Positions 37,654-46,934 of a stretch of DNA of 64,000 nt are shown one piece after another. The first letter of the stretch is position 1, and every line of letters starts with the position of its first letter. A program made the position numbers and the translations under genes. The DNA comes from CBDUQN01 sp965369375 (GTDB taxonomy: Bacteria; Krumholzibacteriota; Krumholzibacteriia; Krumholzibacteriales; Krumholzibacteriaceae), in the NCBI GenBank assembly GCA_965369375.1, contig CBDUQN010000005.1, positions 16,790-80,789 on the forward strand, written 5' to 3'. Under the pieces are notes generated by a model that was given only the letters and a program-made list of their open reading frames with translations, ran no database searches and was not told where the DNA came from.

Positions 37654-38229
37654 TTAGAATACTTTTTGGCCGTCGGCGAGAATTTCGTTAAGTGCTTCAC
37701 GGAAATAATCGCTCGACTCGACCAGGTCAGGACCGACCTTCTCTTTGTACGTTTCCCACGACTTCTTGATCTCGGAACCGAGGACCGCCATGAGATCGCC
37801 GTTGGCAAGTCCCTGATCCCGCTTCTCGCGGTTGTACACGAGAATATCACTCACGAAGACACGCGCCAACCGCTTGACCCGTTCCATCTTCTTTCGAACT
37901 TCCGGGCTCTCGAATGCATCCGGTTTCGTTTCGGCGGCCGCCATCTCATCGGAGATCTCGATTTCCTTCTCGACGGGCGCAGCCACCGTTTCGGTTGCAT
38001 AGCCCGATCTCGGCTGCCCCATCGCAGCCCATTCACCCTTCGGCGTTTCCGCCACCGGTGATTCATCCGCAAATTCACTCGAGGATACCTCGAAGATCGA
38101 CTCGGGTGCTGCAGTGTTGAGCCGCCAGACGAAGCGGCACTTCGGGCAGCGCACGCGTATGCCGATCTCGGGCACCTTTTCGTCTGCCAGCAGGTATTTC
38201 GTTGTGCATCCGTCGCATGTGACGATCAT
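37654..38229 (-). CDS. MJ0042-type zinc-finger protein
   Basis: A 191-residue soluble protein. The first 37 residues form the MJ0042 zinc finger (CDGC and CPKCRFVW, framed by VTCDGCTTKYLLADE), followed by an acidic, Pro/Ala-rich linker and a helical C-terminal domain (about 105-191, VKRLARVFVSDILVYNREKR and SSDYFREALNEIL). Similar architectures occur in myxobacterial and FCB proteins of unknown function. GGAG lies 8 nt before the ATG. It directly precedes the RsbW-like gene. Confidence 0.8.
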   Translation of the reverse strand: MIVTCDGCTTKYLLADEKVPEIGIRVRCPKCRFVWRLNTAAPESIFEVSSSEFADESPVAETPKGEWAAMGQPRSGYATETVAAPVEKEIEISDEMAAAETKPDAFESPEVRKKMERVKRLARVFVSDILVYNREKRDQGLANGDLMAVLGSEIKKSWETYKEKVGPDLVESSDYFREALNEILADGQKVF

Positions 38230-38270
38230 TATGCTCGCTCCTTACCAGCAGGGGAGAGACGGCTTCTCTC

Positions 38271-38819
38271 TCAAAGCCCTAGTTCATCGGAGATGCTCTC
38301 CATCGCATCGAGAGAAATTTCAAGAAATCCGTGCAATTCAAGACCAATCTCGCTACAACTTGCAATTGCATCGCGGTTCGCCCCTGCAGCGAACCTCTTT
38401 TCCTTGAAACGCTTTCCCACGAAGGCGGCGTCCATACCCGCCAAACTCTTCGAGGGGTGCATCAACGCAGAAGCAACAATCAAGCCAGTTACCGGATCGG
38501 CGCAATATATTGCCTTGTCAAGCTTTGAGTTACATTCCGCGTGCCCCGCATGCGCCAGGATGGCGTGGTGAATCTCCGCCGGGACGTCGGCGCTTTTGAG
38601 AATATTGCAGGTAATGAAGCCGTGCTTCTCGGGCATATCCATCGTCTGCTCGTAATCGAGATCGTGGAGCAGCCCGGCGAGTGCCCAGAGCTTCTCGTCT
38701 TCCCCGAATTTCACGGCGAGCGAGCGCATGATGCTCTCGACGGCAAGCGTGTGCTTTACGAGGTTATCCTTTGTCAGATTGGAAGTTACAATTTCCCAAG
38801 CTTCTGCTCTCGATAGCAA
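38271..38819 (-). CDS. HD-domain phosphohydrolase-like protein
   Basis: A 182-residue protein with the HD metal-binding pattern: VKHTLAVESIMRSLA, GLLHDLDYEQ (the HD pair), PEKHGFITCNIL, AILAHAGHAECNS and a later Asp (AIYCADPVTG). Likely hydrolyses a nucleotide or phosphoester; the substrate cannot be named. The start is a TTG at 38819 preceded by AGGAGG at good spacing. It sits just below recG and could be in the same transcript. Confidence 0.86.
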   Translation of the reverse strand: MLSRAEAWEIVTSNLTKDNLVKHTLAVESIMRSLAVKFGEDEKLWALAGLLHDLDYEQTMDMPEKHGFITCNILKSADVPAEIHHAILAHAGHAECNSKLDKAIYCADPVTGLIVASALMHPSKSLAGMDAAFVGKRFKEKRFAAGANRDAIASCSEIGLELHGFLEISLDAMESISDELGL

Positions 38820-38847
38820 TTGCCCCTCCTATGCGAATAAGAGCCGG

Positions 38848-40947
38848 CTAGCCGATGTCAGCGAGTTCCATTCTTGGCTTATAATACAAGCGGAGGTACT
38901 CCGTGACAACCCTATTCTCACCGCGCTCGAGCCCGGGGTCGCGGTCGAGCAGCCGGTCGCTCTCCTCCCACGAGCGCCTTACCAGCGATTCATCACGGAG
39001 CGGGTTTATCAACCGAAACACCGGATACCCCGTCTGCCTGAATCCCCAGATCTCACCCGGTCCACGAAGTTTCAGATCTTGCTCGGCGATGCGGAAGCCG
39101 TCGTCGGTCGACGCGAAGAATGCGAGTCGTTCCATGCTCCTCTCCCCCATGCCTTCGCCGAGGACGAGGTAGCATACACCGGGCTCTCCGCTCCTCCCTA
39201 CCCTGCCCCTGAGCTGATGCAGCTGGGCGAGCCCGAACCGCTCGGGATTGTTGATGACGATGATCGAGGCGTTCTGTATGTCCACCCCGACCTCTATCAC
39301 CGTCGTGGTAACGAGTCCCCGTATTTCTCCGCTGCGGAACAACGCAATCGCCCTCGCCTTCTCTTCGAAACTCATCCTGCCATGGAGCAGTCCGATGGGA
39401 AACCCGGCGAACACCTCCCGCTGCAGTCTCTCATACTCGGATGTTGCAGCCATCAGGTCGCTGCGCTCGCTCTCCTGGACGAGGGGATAGAGAATAAAGG
39501 CCTGACGTCCGTCCCGAAAGGCATCCGCGACAGCCTCGTATACGCGCTCCTTCGCCTGCGGCTCGACGATCTCCGTCGTCACGCTTCGCCGTCGGGCGGG
39601 AAGTTCGTCGATGACGGCGAGATCGAGATCGCCGTAAACGGTCTGGGCGAGGCTTCTCGGAATCGGTGTCGCGGTCATAACGAGGAAGTGCGGCAGGACA
39701 TCGCCCACCCCGAGGCGCGCCCGCTGTTTGACACCGAACCGGTGCTGTTCGTCAATAACGGCGAGACCGAGCTGTTTGAACGAAATGCCCTCCTGAATCA
39801 GGGCATGCGTGCCGACTATTACATCCACCCTTCCGCCGGCCAGATCGCCGTGTATCTTCTCCTTCTCGCTTCTCGTCATCGAACCGATCAGCAAAGAAAC
39901 ACGGATATCGAGGTCCGCCACGTACCCCCGGATCCTCTCGAAGTGCTGCTGTGCGAGTATCTCCGTCGGTACCATGAGCGCCGCCTGGTAACCGTTTGCC
40001 ACGGCGATCATCATCGCCGCGATCCCGATCACCGTCTTGCCGGAGCCGACGTCACCCTGCAGCAGCATATTCAAGCCGCGCGCGGCAGAAACATCATTCT
40101 CCACGGCCCCGAGCACGCGGCGCTGGGCTGCGGTCAACTCAAAGGGAAGGGCGGCTATAAAGCGATCGACCAGGCGGCAGGGCAGTTTCATTTCGGGACG
40201 GCGCATCTTCGTGATCAGGTTGCGCTTTCTCTCCTTGAGCAGCAGGTGAAGGAAAAAAACCTCTTCGAATTTCAAGCGCTCCGTTGCACCTCGCAGGGTC
40301 TCCCAGCTATCGGGGTAGTGTATCTGACCGAATGCCTCTGCGCGCGAAGGAAATCCGAATTTTTTCAATAAGCTCGCGGGGAGATTCTCCGGTATGGATG
40401 ATGCACACTTGTCGAGCGCGTTTCGAACGACCCGCCGCATCATCCGCTGTGAGATGCCGGCGGTAAGCGGGTAGACGGGCACGATCCTCCCCGTATGCAG
40501 CAGCGACTCATCGAGCTCGCCCGATACGATCTCGTAATCGGGAGCTATTATCTGTCTCTGCCCCCGGTAGATGGTAAGCGCCCCGCTCGCGATGATCCTC
40601 GCGCCCTGTTTGAACTGTTTCTCGAGGTAGGGCTGATTGAAGAATATCAGGTTCACGATCCCCGTCTCGTCCCCTGCGGCCACCGTCACGATACTCCGCC
40701 CCCGGTGCAGTCTCCGCAGACTGGTGGCGAGAACACGCGCGACAAAGGTCGCGGTGGTTCCCGCGGCCAGACCGGATATCTTCACGAAATCGCTTCGATC
40801 GTAGTAGTTGCGCGGGAAGTGCGAGATGCAGTCCTCGACCGTTTCGATGCCGAGCCTCTCGAGCAGCACCTGACGCGACGGGCCGACCCCCTTGACAAAC
40901 TGGCTGCTCTCGAGCAATACGGGCTTCTTTTTGAATCGATCTTCCAT
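38848..40947 (-). CDS. recG: ATP-dependent DNA helicase RecG
   Basis: Branch-migrating helicase that reverses stalled forks and processes Holliday junctions. The 699 residues are near full length: an N-terminal wedge (OB) domain with VKGVGPSRQVLLERLGI and FPRNYYDRS, Walker A LQGDVGSGKTVIG, the DEQHRFG box, MTATPIPRSLAQTVYGDLD, LLHGRMSFEEKA, VIEVGVDIQNA and QLHQLRGRVGRS. No defect seen. Divergent from rpmB. Confidence 0.97.
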   Translation of the reverse strand: MEDRFKKKPVLLESSQFVKGVGPSRQVLLERLGIETVEDCISHFPRNYYDRSDFVKISGLAAGTTATFVARVLATSLRRLHRGRSIVTVAAGDETGIVNLIFFNQPYLEKQFKQGARIIASGALTIYRGQRQIIAPDYEIVSGELDESLLHTGRIVPVYPLTAGISQRMMRRVVRNALDKCASSIPENLPASLLKKFGFPSRAEAFGQIHYPDSWETLRGATERLKFEEVFFLHLLLKERKRNLITKMRRPEMKLPCRLVDRFIAALPFELTAAQRRVLGAVENDVSAARGLNMLLQGDVGSGKTVIGIAAMMIAVANGYQAALMVPTEILAQQHFERIRGYVADLDIRVSLLIGSMTRSEKEKIHGDLAGGRVDVIVGTHALIQEGISFKQLGLAVIDEQHRFGVKQRARLGVGDVLPHFLVMTATPIPRSLAQTVYGDLDLAVIDELPARRRSVTTEIVEPQAKERVYEAVADAFRDGRQAFILYPLVQESERSDLMAATSEYERLQREVFAGFPIGLLHGRMSFEEKARAIALFRSGEIRGLVTTTVIEVGVDIQNASIIVINNPERFGLAQLHQLRGRVGRSGEPGVCYLVLGEGMGERSMERLAFFASTDDGFRIAEQDLKLRGPGEIWGFRQTGYPVFRLINPLRDESLVRRSWEESDRLLDRDPGLERGENRVVTEYLRLYYKPRMELADIG

Positions 40948-41016
40948 AAATGACTTGCCAATGGTGAAACAATGGCTTACATTATAACAACTTCAGGTCG
41001 CCCAAGGAGAACGAAT

Positions 41017-41208
41017 ATGAGCAGGCAGTGCACAATCTGCGGGAAAAAACCGATTACCGGTAACAACGTCAGCCACGCGCACAATCTGACGAAGCGGCGC
41101 TGGCTGCCCAACCTCCAGAAAATCAGGATAGAGGTGGGCGGCAAGAAGCGAAAAGCCTACGTCTGCACGAGCTGCATCAAGAGCGGGGCCGCTAAAAAGG
41201 CCCTGTAA
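41017..41208 (+). CDS. rpmB: 50S ribosomal protein L28
   Basis: A 63-residue large-subunit protein. [22 protein letters not shown] is the family start, and the zinc-binding C+ form is intact (CTIC near the N-terminus and CTSC near the end). The start at 41017 has AAGGAG 7 nt upstream; the frame extends to 40972 but without support. It is the only gene on its strand here, between recG (divergent) and the radical SAM gene (convergent). Confidence 0.96.
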   Translation: MSRQCTICGKKPITGNNVSHAHNLTKRRWLPNLQKIRIEVGGKKRKAYVCTSCIKSGAAKKAL

Positions 41209-41261
41209 TCACCTCGCTTTCAAATCTTCTTTAATAATCGATACGTATATGCCGCGCGCAC

Positions 41262-42833
41262 TCAATCCCCATCGAGAATGAGACGCTTATAGCGGGCGGC
41301 GAGTATTTCGCGCGTTACCGGTCCCTCTATTATATCCCAGGGCAGGGGTCCTTTCATGCCTCTCTCTTCGTGCACAAAAGAGAGATCGACCCCTTCGCTG
41401 CTCATCGCTTTCTTCCAGGATACACCGCTGGTGATATGACGAACGATGCCGTAGCCGACCTTTTCATCACCGAGCGAAAGCACCGCCTGTCTCATCGCCG
41501 AACGCACCGTTTTCGTCTTTACCAAGAGGCCCAGATTCCCGCACATGTTCCTCACGTGTTTCAATCGTGCCTCGAGTTCGTTTTGCGCGGGCATGGGGTA
41601 GAACTGCAGAGGCGTCCATGCCTTGGGCACCACGATATTCACATGCACGCTGCAGGTTCGTCCGTGAATCGAGCTCTTGAAGCGTTTTAGGAACCGCATC
41701 GTCTCTGCGGAAGATTCGGGCCCCTCGCCCGGGCACCCGGCGAGCAGATAAAGATTGAAGTGACGTATCCCCGCTTGCTCGAGGCGTGACGCGGCATCGA
41801 AATATATTTCATCCGGAACCCGCTTGCCGAGCCGGTAGCGTACCCGTTCGCTGCCCGATTCCGGCGCGAGACTCACGCTCCGCGTCCCGGCGGAAGCTAT
41901 CGCAGCGATCGCCGCACACCCAAGATCATTCACCCGAAGCGAACTGAAGGAAACGGAGATACCCTGCCCGGTAACGGACCGTACGATATCTTCGAAATCC
42001 GGATGAGCGGCAACCGCCGTGCTCACGAGTCCTACCTTCTCTACCGGTATTCGCGACGCCGACGAGACGAGGCTCGTGATTCGTTCGGCGGAGACATGGC
42101 GAAAAGGACCGCAGAGGCTCCGCGCGAGGCAGAAGTGGCACGCCCCCGGGCATCCCCTTCCGATTTCCATGAGGAGCGTGTCGCCGAATATCGTGTCCGG
42201 CGTCACAACGGCGGACCGCGGGAACCGATCGTCGAGCGCCGCCCTCGGTGAGAAACGCGGTTTGATTTTCTGCAAGGCCGGCACGTACACTCCCGGCACG
42301 TGAGCGAGACCCTCGAGAAATTCCGACGGATCGGAGCGATCGTAATCGGGTATGCGCGTTATGATCTCCCCGAGCGGATTTTCGCCTTCGCCGAGAACCG
42401 CCGCGTCCACGATGCCTGCGAGCGGCATCGGATTGCCGCTGACGGCCGCACCGCCCGCGATGACGATAGGTAATCCCGAGCGTTTGCTTCGCAGCGGTTC
42501 GATCCCCGCATTTCCTAGAATCCGGACCAGACCGACGTAGTCCTCTTCGTAGGAAATCGAAAAGAGCAGGATCGCTGCGGCCGAGATACCCGATCCCGTC
42601 TCGACGGTGAACGGGGCCGTATCGGCGAAGAACCGCTCCACATCGAGGTCCGGTGTTTCACGCAATGTATGAAAGAGGAAGTGAAATCCGAGATTGGACA
42701 TTGCCACCCGGTACGGAGCGGGGAACCCGCAGAACACCTTCAAACCCCGCCGCCGCGCAACCGGATAACGCGTCAGGTACCTTTCTGAAGCCATCAGTGA
42801 ACGCGCATATTTCTTTGAATGTTTTGGAATCAA
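41262..42833 (-). CDS. Radical SAM protein with N-terminal B12-binding-like domain
   Basis: A 523-residue protein. Residues about 20-190 resemble a B12-binding Rossmann domain (ILLFSISYEEDYVGLVRIL, IVIAGGAAVSGNPMPLAG), but the DxHxxG cobalamin-ligand motif is not visible. The radical SAM core has the cluster motif CPGACHFC, then SLAPESGSERVR and HFNLYLLAGCPGE. Start chosen at TTG 42833, preceded by AGAGG and just after the TPR gene's stop; ATG at 42794 is the alternative. The reaction is unknown. Last gene of the dcw run. Confidence 0.82.
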   Translation of the reverse strand: MIPKHSKKYARSLMASERYLTRYPVARRRGLKVFCGFPAPYRVAMSNLGFHFLFHTLRETPDLDVERFFADTAPFTVETGSGISAAAILLFSISYEEDYVGLVRILGNAGIEPLRSKRSGLPIVIAGGAAVSGNPMPLAGIVDAAVLGEGENPLGEIITRIPDYDRSDPSEFLEGLAHVPGVYVPALQKIKPRFSPRAALDDRFPRSAVVTPDTIFGDTLLMEIGRGCPGACHFCLARSLCGPFRHVSAERITSLVSSASRIPVEKVGLVSTAVAAHPDFEDIVRSVTGQGISVSFSSLRVNDLGCAAIAAIASAGTRSVSLAPESGSERVRYRLGKRVPDEIYFDAASRLEQAGIRHFNLYLLAGCPGEGPESSAETMRFLKRFKSSIHGRTCSVHVNIVVPKAWTPLQFYPMPAQNELEARLKHVRNMCGNLGLLVKTKTVRSAMRQAVLSLGDEKVGYGIVRHITSGVSWKKAMSSEGVDLSFVHEERGMKGPLPWDIIEGPVTREILAARYKRLILDGD

Positions 42834-42843
42834 GGAGGCCTCT

Positions 42844-44493
42844 TCAGGAGCTCGACGGGGAATCGAGGTCGAGCGGACCCCTGCCGAGAAGGTTTCGGGC
42901 CACGACATCCTCCGGGTCAATCTCGAGCAACTTGCGCAGCACGGCTTCCGCTTCATCCTCGAGTCCCTTCTTTCGAAGCGTGAGCGCCAGAGAGAGAAAG
43001 GCGCCGCCGTACTCCGCATTCACTCCGAGACTCTTGCGGTACTGCTCCTCCGCCGCGTCGAGCTCGCCCTTGTAGAACTTGATATCACCCATAATCTTGT
43101 AGAGATCGGCAAAGACCTCATTCTGCGGTTCGAGGATCTCCTCTGCCTTCTCGTAATTGCCGTTTCGAACCATGATGACGGCAAGCTTCTCCTTCGCTCT
43201 CAGGAAACGGGGATTGACCTCGAGTGCTTTCTTGAAATAATCCTCCGCCGCCCCGAGATCTCCCATTTTCATATAGACCTCGCCGATGAAGTAAAGGACA
43301 TCGGCGCTCTCGCCTCCCGCCTTGACGATGTCGCCGAGAACAACCATCGCCTCCTCGAGGTTGCCCTCTCTCAGGTGCACGAGGGCGAGGCTGATGTTGG
43401 CGGCACTCATGTTCTCGGCGCCGTTCATCGCCTCGGTGAGATAGGAAATCGCCCTCTCCCTCTCACCCTGTGCATAGAGAAGGAGGCCGTAATAGTACAG
43501 CGCCTTCCGGTACTGCGGGGAAAGCTCGATCGAGCTTTCGAGTGCGATGCGAGCTCTATCGAGATCGCCCAGATGAAAAAGTGTCGCCCCGTAGAAGCAC
43601 TGCAAGTCGGCGTATCCGGGCCGTTCCTCGACCGCTCTCTCGAAGTACCCAAGCGCCCGGTTGTATTTCTTCTCGTCGAGATAGGCTATCCCCAGGTAGA
43701 AGCGCGCTTCGGTATAATTCGGATTGATCTCGATGGCTCCCTCGAGCTCCTCGCGGGCCTTGGCGTGCTCGGCGTTGCGCAGGTAGGCCATTCCCAGCTT
43801 GAAGCGCATATCGGCGTAATCGGGGTGCAGGCGGACAGCTTCGGACAGAGCCTGAATAGCGCGGTCGAAATTGCCGGTGTTGAAGGCCTCGACACCTTCC
43901 TTCACGCACGAATCGAAATCCGAATCGGCAGTGATGAGCTTCTTGAGCTGGGAAAGGGGCGGAATATCCGTCTCCTTGCCGCACAGATGACAGCTCAGGA
44001 ACTTGCTGATGGGACTCGGCATATCCGCACCGATCTCGAGCGCTTTCTCGAAATGGCCGTCCGCCTCCTCCTTGCTGCCCTTCTCGTAGAGAACGATCCC
44101 GAGATAACAGAAGGCTTCGAAATAGCTGTTGTTGTATTCTATCGCACGGCGGAGCAATGCCTCCGCTTTTTCGACGTTGCCGAGCTGGTGGTGAATCACC
44201 CCCATCCGGTAATACAGATCGGGATACGTAGGATTCTCTTCGAGAGCCTTGTCGAAGTGCAGCAGCGCACCCTCCAGATCACCCGAATGAAATTTCGCGG
44301 CCCCTATGTGCGCGTGAGATTCCGCCGCGTAAAACATGCCGAGCGCGTACGTGGGATCGCTCCGGCCGACCTTTTGTATCGCCTTCTCGAGCGATGCGAC
44401 CGCCTGTTCGTACTTCCCTTCGTTGAAGTACTTGATCCCCAGCTCGTACTCGGGATTCTTTTCGAGACCGAAGAGCTTTCCCCAGAGCGACAA
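42844..44493 (-). CDS. TPR-repeat protein with an internal CxxC knuckle, downstream of ftsZ
   Basis: A 549-residue cytoplasmic protein with a dozen or so tetratricopeptide repeats (for example YELGIKYFNEGKYEQAVASL, FKLGMAYLRNAEHAKAREEL, AEDYFKKALEVNPRFLRAKE). Around residue 170 the repeats are interrupted by SCHLCGKETDIPPLSQLKK, a possible single zinc knuckle. TTG start at 44493 with GGAG 7 nt upstream, 16 bp after the ftsZ stop. It is likely co-expressed with ftsZ and may scaffold division proteins; that is inference. Confidence 0.87.
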   Translation of the reverse strand: MSLWGKLFGLEKNPEYELGIKYFNEGKYEQAVASLEKAIQKVGRSDPTYALGMFYAAESHAHIGAAKFHSGDLEGALLHFDKALEENPTYPDLYYRMGVIHHQLGNVEKAEALLRRAIEYNNSYFEAFCYLGIVLYEKGSKEEADGHFEKALEIGADMPSPISKFLSCHLCGKETDIPPLSQLKKLITADSDFDSCVKEGVEAFNTGNFDRAIQALSEAVRLHPDYADMRFKLGMAYLRNAEHAKAREELEGAIEINPNYTEARFYLGIAYLDEKKYNRALGYFERAVEERPGYADLQCFYGATLFHLGDLDRARIALESSIELSPQYRKALYYYGLLLYAQGERERAISYLTEAMNGAENMSAANISLALVHLREGNLEEAMVVLGDIVKAGGESADVLYFIGEVYMKMGDLGAAEDYFKKALEVNPRFLRAKEKLAVIMVRNGNYEKAEEILEPQNEVFADLYKIMGDIKFYKGELDAAEEQYRKSLGVNAEYGGAFLSLALTLRKKGLEDEAEAVLRKLLEIDPEDVVARNLLGRGPLDLDSPSSS

Positions 44494-44509
44494 AAGCGGC
44501 TCCTTTGAA

Positions 44510-45661
44510 TCAGTCCAGCTGCTTCCTCAGGAACGTGGGAATATCGAGGTTCTGATCCCGGTAGCTTCTCGCACCGACTGTTTCGACACCTATCTCGGCA
44601 AAATTATCCAGCCTTCCGGCGCCACTAGCTTCTTCGATCGCTTCGATATTGAATGTCGCGGGCTTGATCGTTTCCGCCTTGAACGAAGGTATTACTTCCC
44701 GTTCATGGGGCTCGAATCCGGTTGCGATGAGGGTGACATGGAACTCGTCCGCCTTGGAATCATTAATGACGGCCCCGAAAATGACATTTGCATCCTCTCC
44801 CGCCTCTTCGCTGATGATCGCCGTGGCGCTCGACACCTCGTGAAGCGTCAAACGCTCATCGCCGGTTATATTGATGAGCACTCCCTTTGCGCCTTTTATC
44901 GAAACATCATCGAGGAGAGGGCTGTTCAGGGCCATGTGCGCCGCTTCCGAAGCCCTGTTCTCGCCTTTCGCGAGTCCGCTCCCCATGAGCGCTTCTCCCA
45001 TGCCGCTCATAATAGAGCGCACGTCAGCAAAGTCAAGGTTTATGAGACCCGGTCTCATGATCAGGTCGGATATGCCCTTGGTGGCGTGGTTGAGTATCTC
45101 ATCGGCCTTCGAAAAGGCCTCGACGAGCGGTGTTTCCTTCGGAACGAAGGAAAGGAGCTTGTCATTCTGGATGACGATAAGCGTATCGACCTCCTGTTTG
45201 AGCGCCGAAAGCCCCTCGAGCGCCTGCCGGTCGCGCCGCTTCCCCTCGAAGGAAAACGGTCTCGTAATGATGCCGACCGTGAGCGCCCCGCGCTCCCTCG
45301 CCATGCGCGCGATTATCGGACTCGCCCCGGTACCCGTGCCGCCACCCATACCGGCGGTAATAAAGACCATGTCGGATCCCTCGAGGAGATCACCCACGAG
45401 GTCGCCGTCTTCCTCGATCGCCCGGCAGCCGATCTCGGGATTCCCTCCCGAGCCGAGCCCCTTGGTCAGCCGTGCGCCGACCTGCACTTTCTTGTGAGCC
45501 ATCGACAGCTCGAGCACCTGGGCATCGGTATTCACGGCGATGAACTCGACACCCTGGAGCCCCGAGGATATCATCCGGTTAATGGCGTTTCCGCCGGCGC
45601 CGCCCACCCCGATAACCTTCAATCGAGCCAGCTCCTCGAAATCATCAAACTCGAATCTCAT
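44510..45661 (-). CDS. ftsZ: Cell division protein FtsZ
   Basis: Tubulin-like GTPase that forms the Z ring. The 383 residues contain GVGGAGGNAINRM (19-30), the tubulin signature GGGTGTG (106-112), INLDFADVRSIM, a flexible linker, and the conserved C-terminal peptide DIPTFLRKQ that binds FtsA and other partners. AAGGGG lies 7 nt before the ATG. Its 5' end overlaps ftsA by 17 bp. Confidence 0.99.
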   Translation of the reverse strand: MRFEFDDFEELARLKVIGVGGAGGNAINRMISSGLQGVEFIAVNTDAQVLELSMAHKKVQVGARLTKGLGSGGNPEIGCRAIEEDGDLVGDLLEGSDMVFITAGMGGGTGTGASPIIARMARERGALTVGIITRPFSFEGKRRDRQALEGLSALKQEVDTLIVIQNDKLLSFVPKETPLVEAFSKADEILNHATKGISDLIMRPGLINLDFADVRSIMSGMGEALMGSGLAKGENRASEAAHMALNSPLLDDVSIKGAKGVLINITGDERLTLHEVSSATAIISEEAGEDANVIFGAVINDSKADEFHVTLIATGFEPHEREVIPSFKAETIKPATFNIEAIEEASGAGRLDNFAEIGVETVGARSYRDQNLDIPTFLRKQLD

Positions 45662-46919
45662 GTTCGTCCCCTTCCTTGTCGAATAAACTCTTCAGTTTCC
45701 GGATACCCTTTTTCATCCATTTGAAATTGCCGCTGAAACGGCCCCGCGCCCCCTGCGCGAGAAATGCATCCCGCTCAAAGAGCATGAGACCGACAACGGC
45801 GCTCGCCTCCTCACCACACGCCATTTCGGAGAGCCCGTCGAGCTCGTGTGGTACTGCGCCCCTCGCGGGAAGATCGAATACCTGCTCTGCAACACCCTCC
45901 ATGCCGTGTATCCGTGATCCCCCGCCGGTGAGAACGATGCCGCCCCCGAGCATCCGGTAGAAGGGATCGGAGCTTACCGCCTCTTTCACGTGGGCGCAGA
46001 TTTCCTCGCACCGCGGTTCGATGATGGCGGCGATAATCTGTAACCGCACCATCTTGCCCGCGCGTCCGCCCATGCCGGGCACCTCGACGGTTCTGTGCTC
46101 GTCGGCAAGCGATGCGAGGGCGATTCCGTGCTCCTGTTTGATGACCTCGGCCACCGAGGAAGGCGTGCGCAATCCGATCGAGAGATCGTTCGTGATATTC
46201 GCTCCGCCGAGCGCCACGGCGCCGCTGGCGCGAGCACATCCGCCGTGATAGAGCGCATAGCCCGTTACGCTTCCGCCGATATCGACGAGAAGGCATCCCC
46301 TGGTCATCTCTTCTTCGGTGAGCACGGCTCGTGCTGTTGCAATCGGCTCGAAAACGAAATCGATCACATCGAGATCGGCCCGCCTCAATACCTTTTCCAG
46401 ATTCTCGATCGGCATGCTGAGACCTGTTACGATGTGCACGTCCGCTTCGAGCCGCATAGCCGACATTCCGACGGGATCCTTGATGCCCTCCTGATTATCG
46501 ACCACGAAGTCCTGAGGCATCGAGTGAATGATCTCACGGTTTGACGGCAGGGTTATGCCGGCCGCGGCTTCCGTTACCCGCTCAACGTCACTTGCGTTCA
46601 CTTCCCGCCGGTGAGTCGGTATTGCGATCACGCCGCGGCTGTTGAAACTCTTGATGTACGTGCCGGAAACGCCGGCGCAGACGCCTCTGATCTCGACGCC
46701 CGCCATTTTCTCAGCCTCCATCATTGTAACCCGGACACACTCGGCGGCCCGCTCGATGTTCGTGACGGCGCCCTTGTTGATCCCTTCGGAAGGGCACTTC
46801 CCCGCGCCGATGATCCGCAGGTCCCCGTCCTGCCCAAGCTCGCCGATAAGAACAGACACTTTCGTCGTACCTAAATCAATACCAACTATAAAGTCAGAGG
46901 TCATTTGAGAGACACTCAC
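45645..46919 (-). CDS. ftsA: Cell division protein FtsA
   Basis: Actin-like protein that tethers FtsZ to the membrane. Motifs: IVGIDLGTTKVSVLIGEL (phosphate 1), a 1C subdomain region after VCAGVSGTYIKSFNSRG, VDIGGSVTGYALY (phosphate 2), GGGIVLTGGGSRIHGM (adenosine), and a C-terminal amphipathic helix (FKWMKKGIRKLKSLF). The GTG at 46919, with GGAGAAGGG upstream, is preferred to the ATG at 46904, which lacks an SD. Lies between ftsQ and ftsZ. Confidence 0.97.
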   Translation of the reverse strand: MSVSQMTSDFIVGIDLGTTKVSVLIGELGQDGDLRIIGAGKCPSEGINKGAVTNIERAAECVRVTMMEAEKMAGVEIRGVCAGVSGTYIKSFNSRGVIAIPTHRREVNASDVERVTEAAAGITLPSNREIIHSMPQDFVVDNQEGIKDPVGMSAMRLEADVHIVTGLSMPIENLEKVLRRADLDVIDFVFEPIATARAVLTEEEMTRGCLLVDIGGSVTGYALYHGGCARASGAVALGGANITNDLSIGLRTPSSVAEVIKQEHGIALASLADEHRTVEVPGMGGRAGKMVRLQIIAAIIEPRCEEICAHVKEAVSSDPFYRMLGGGIVLTGGGSRIHGMEGVAEQVFDLPARGAVPHELDGLSEMACGEEASAVVGLMLFERDAFLAQGARGRFSGNFKWMKKGIRKLKSLFDKEGDEHEIRV

Positions 46920-46934
46920 CCCCTTCTCCGGTGT

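Noticed and set aside
38728..40371. Long plus-strand open frame (about 547 codons) opposite recG
   Set aside because: It is antisense to a perfectly conserved recG, has no recognisable protein features, and reflects the GC-rich codon pattern.
42834..43019. Longer N-terminus for the radical SAM protein
   Set aside because: It lies entirely within the TPR gene, is low in conservation and has no ribosome site; the TTG at 42833 does.
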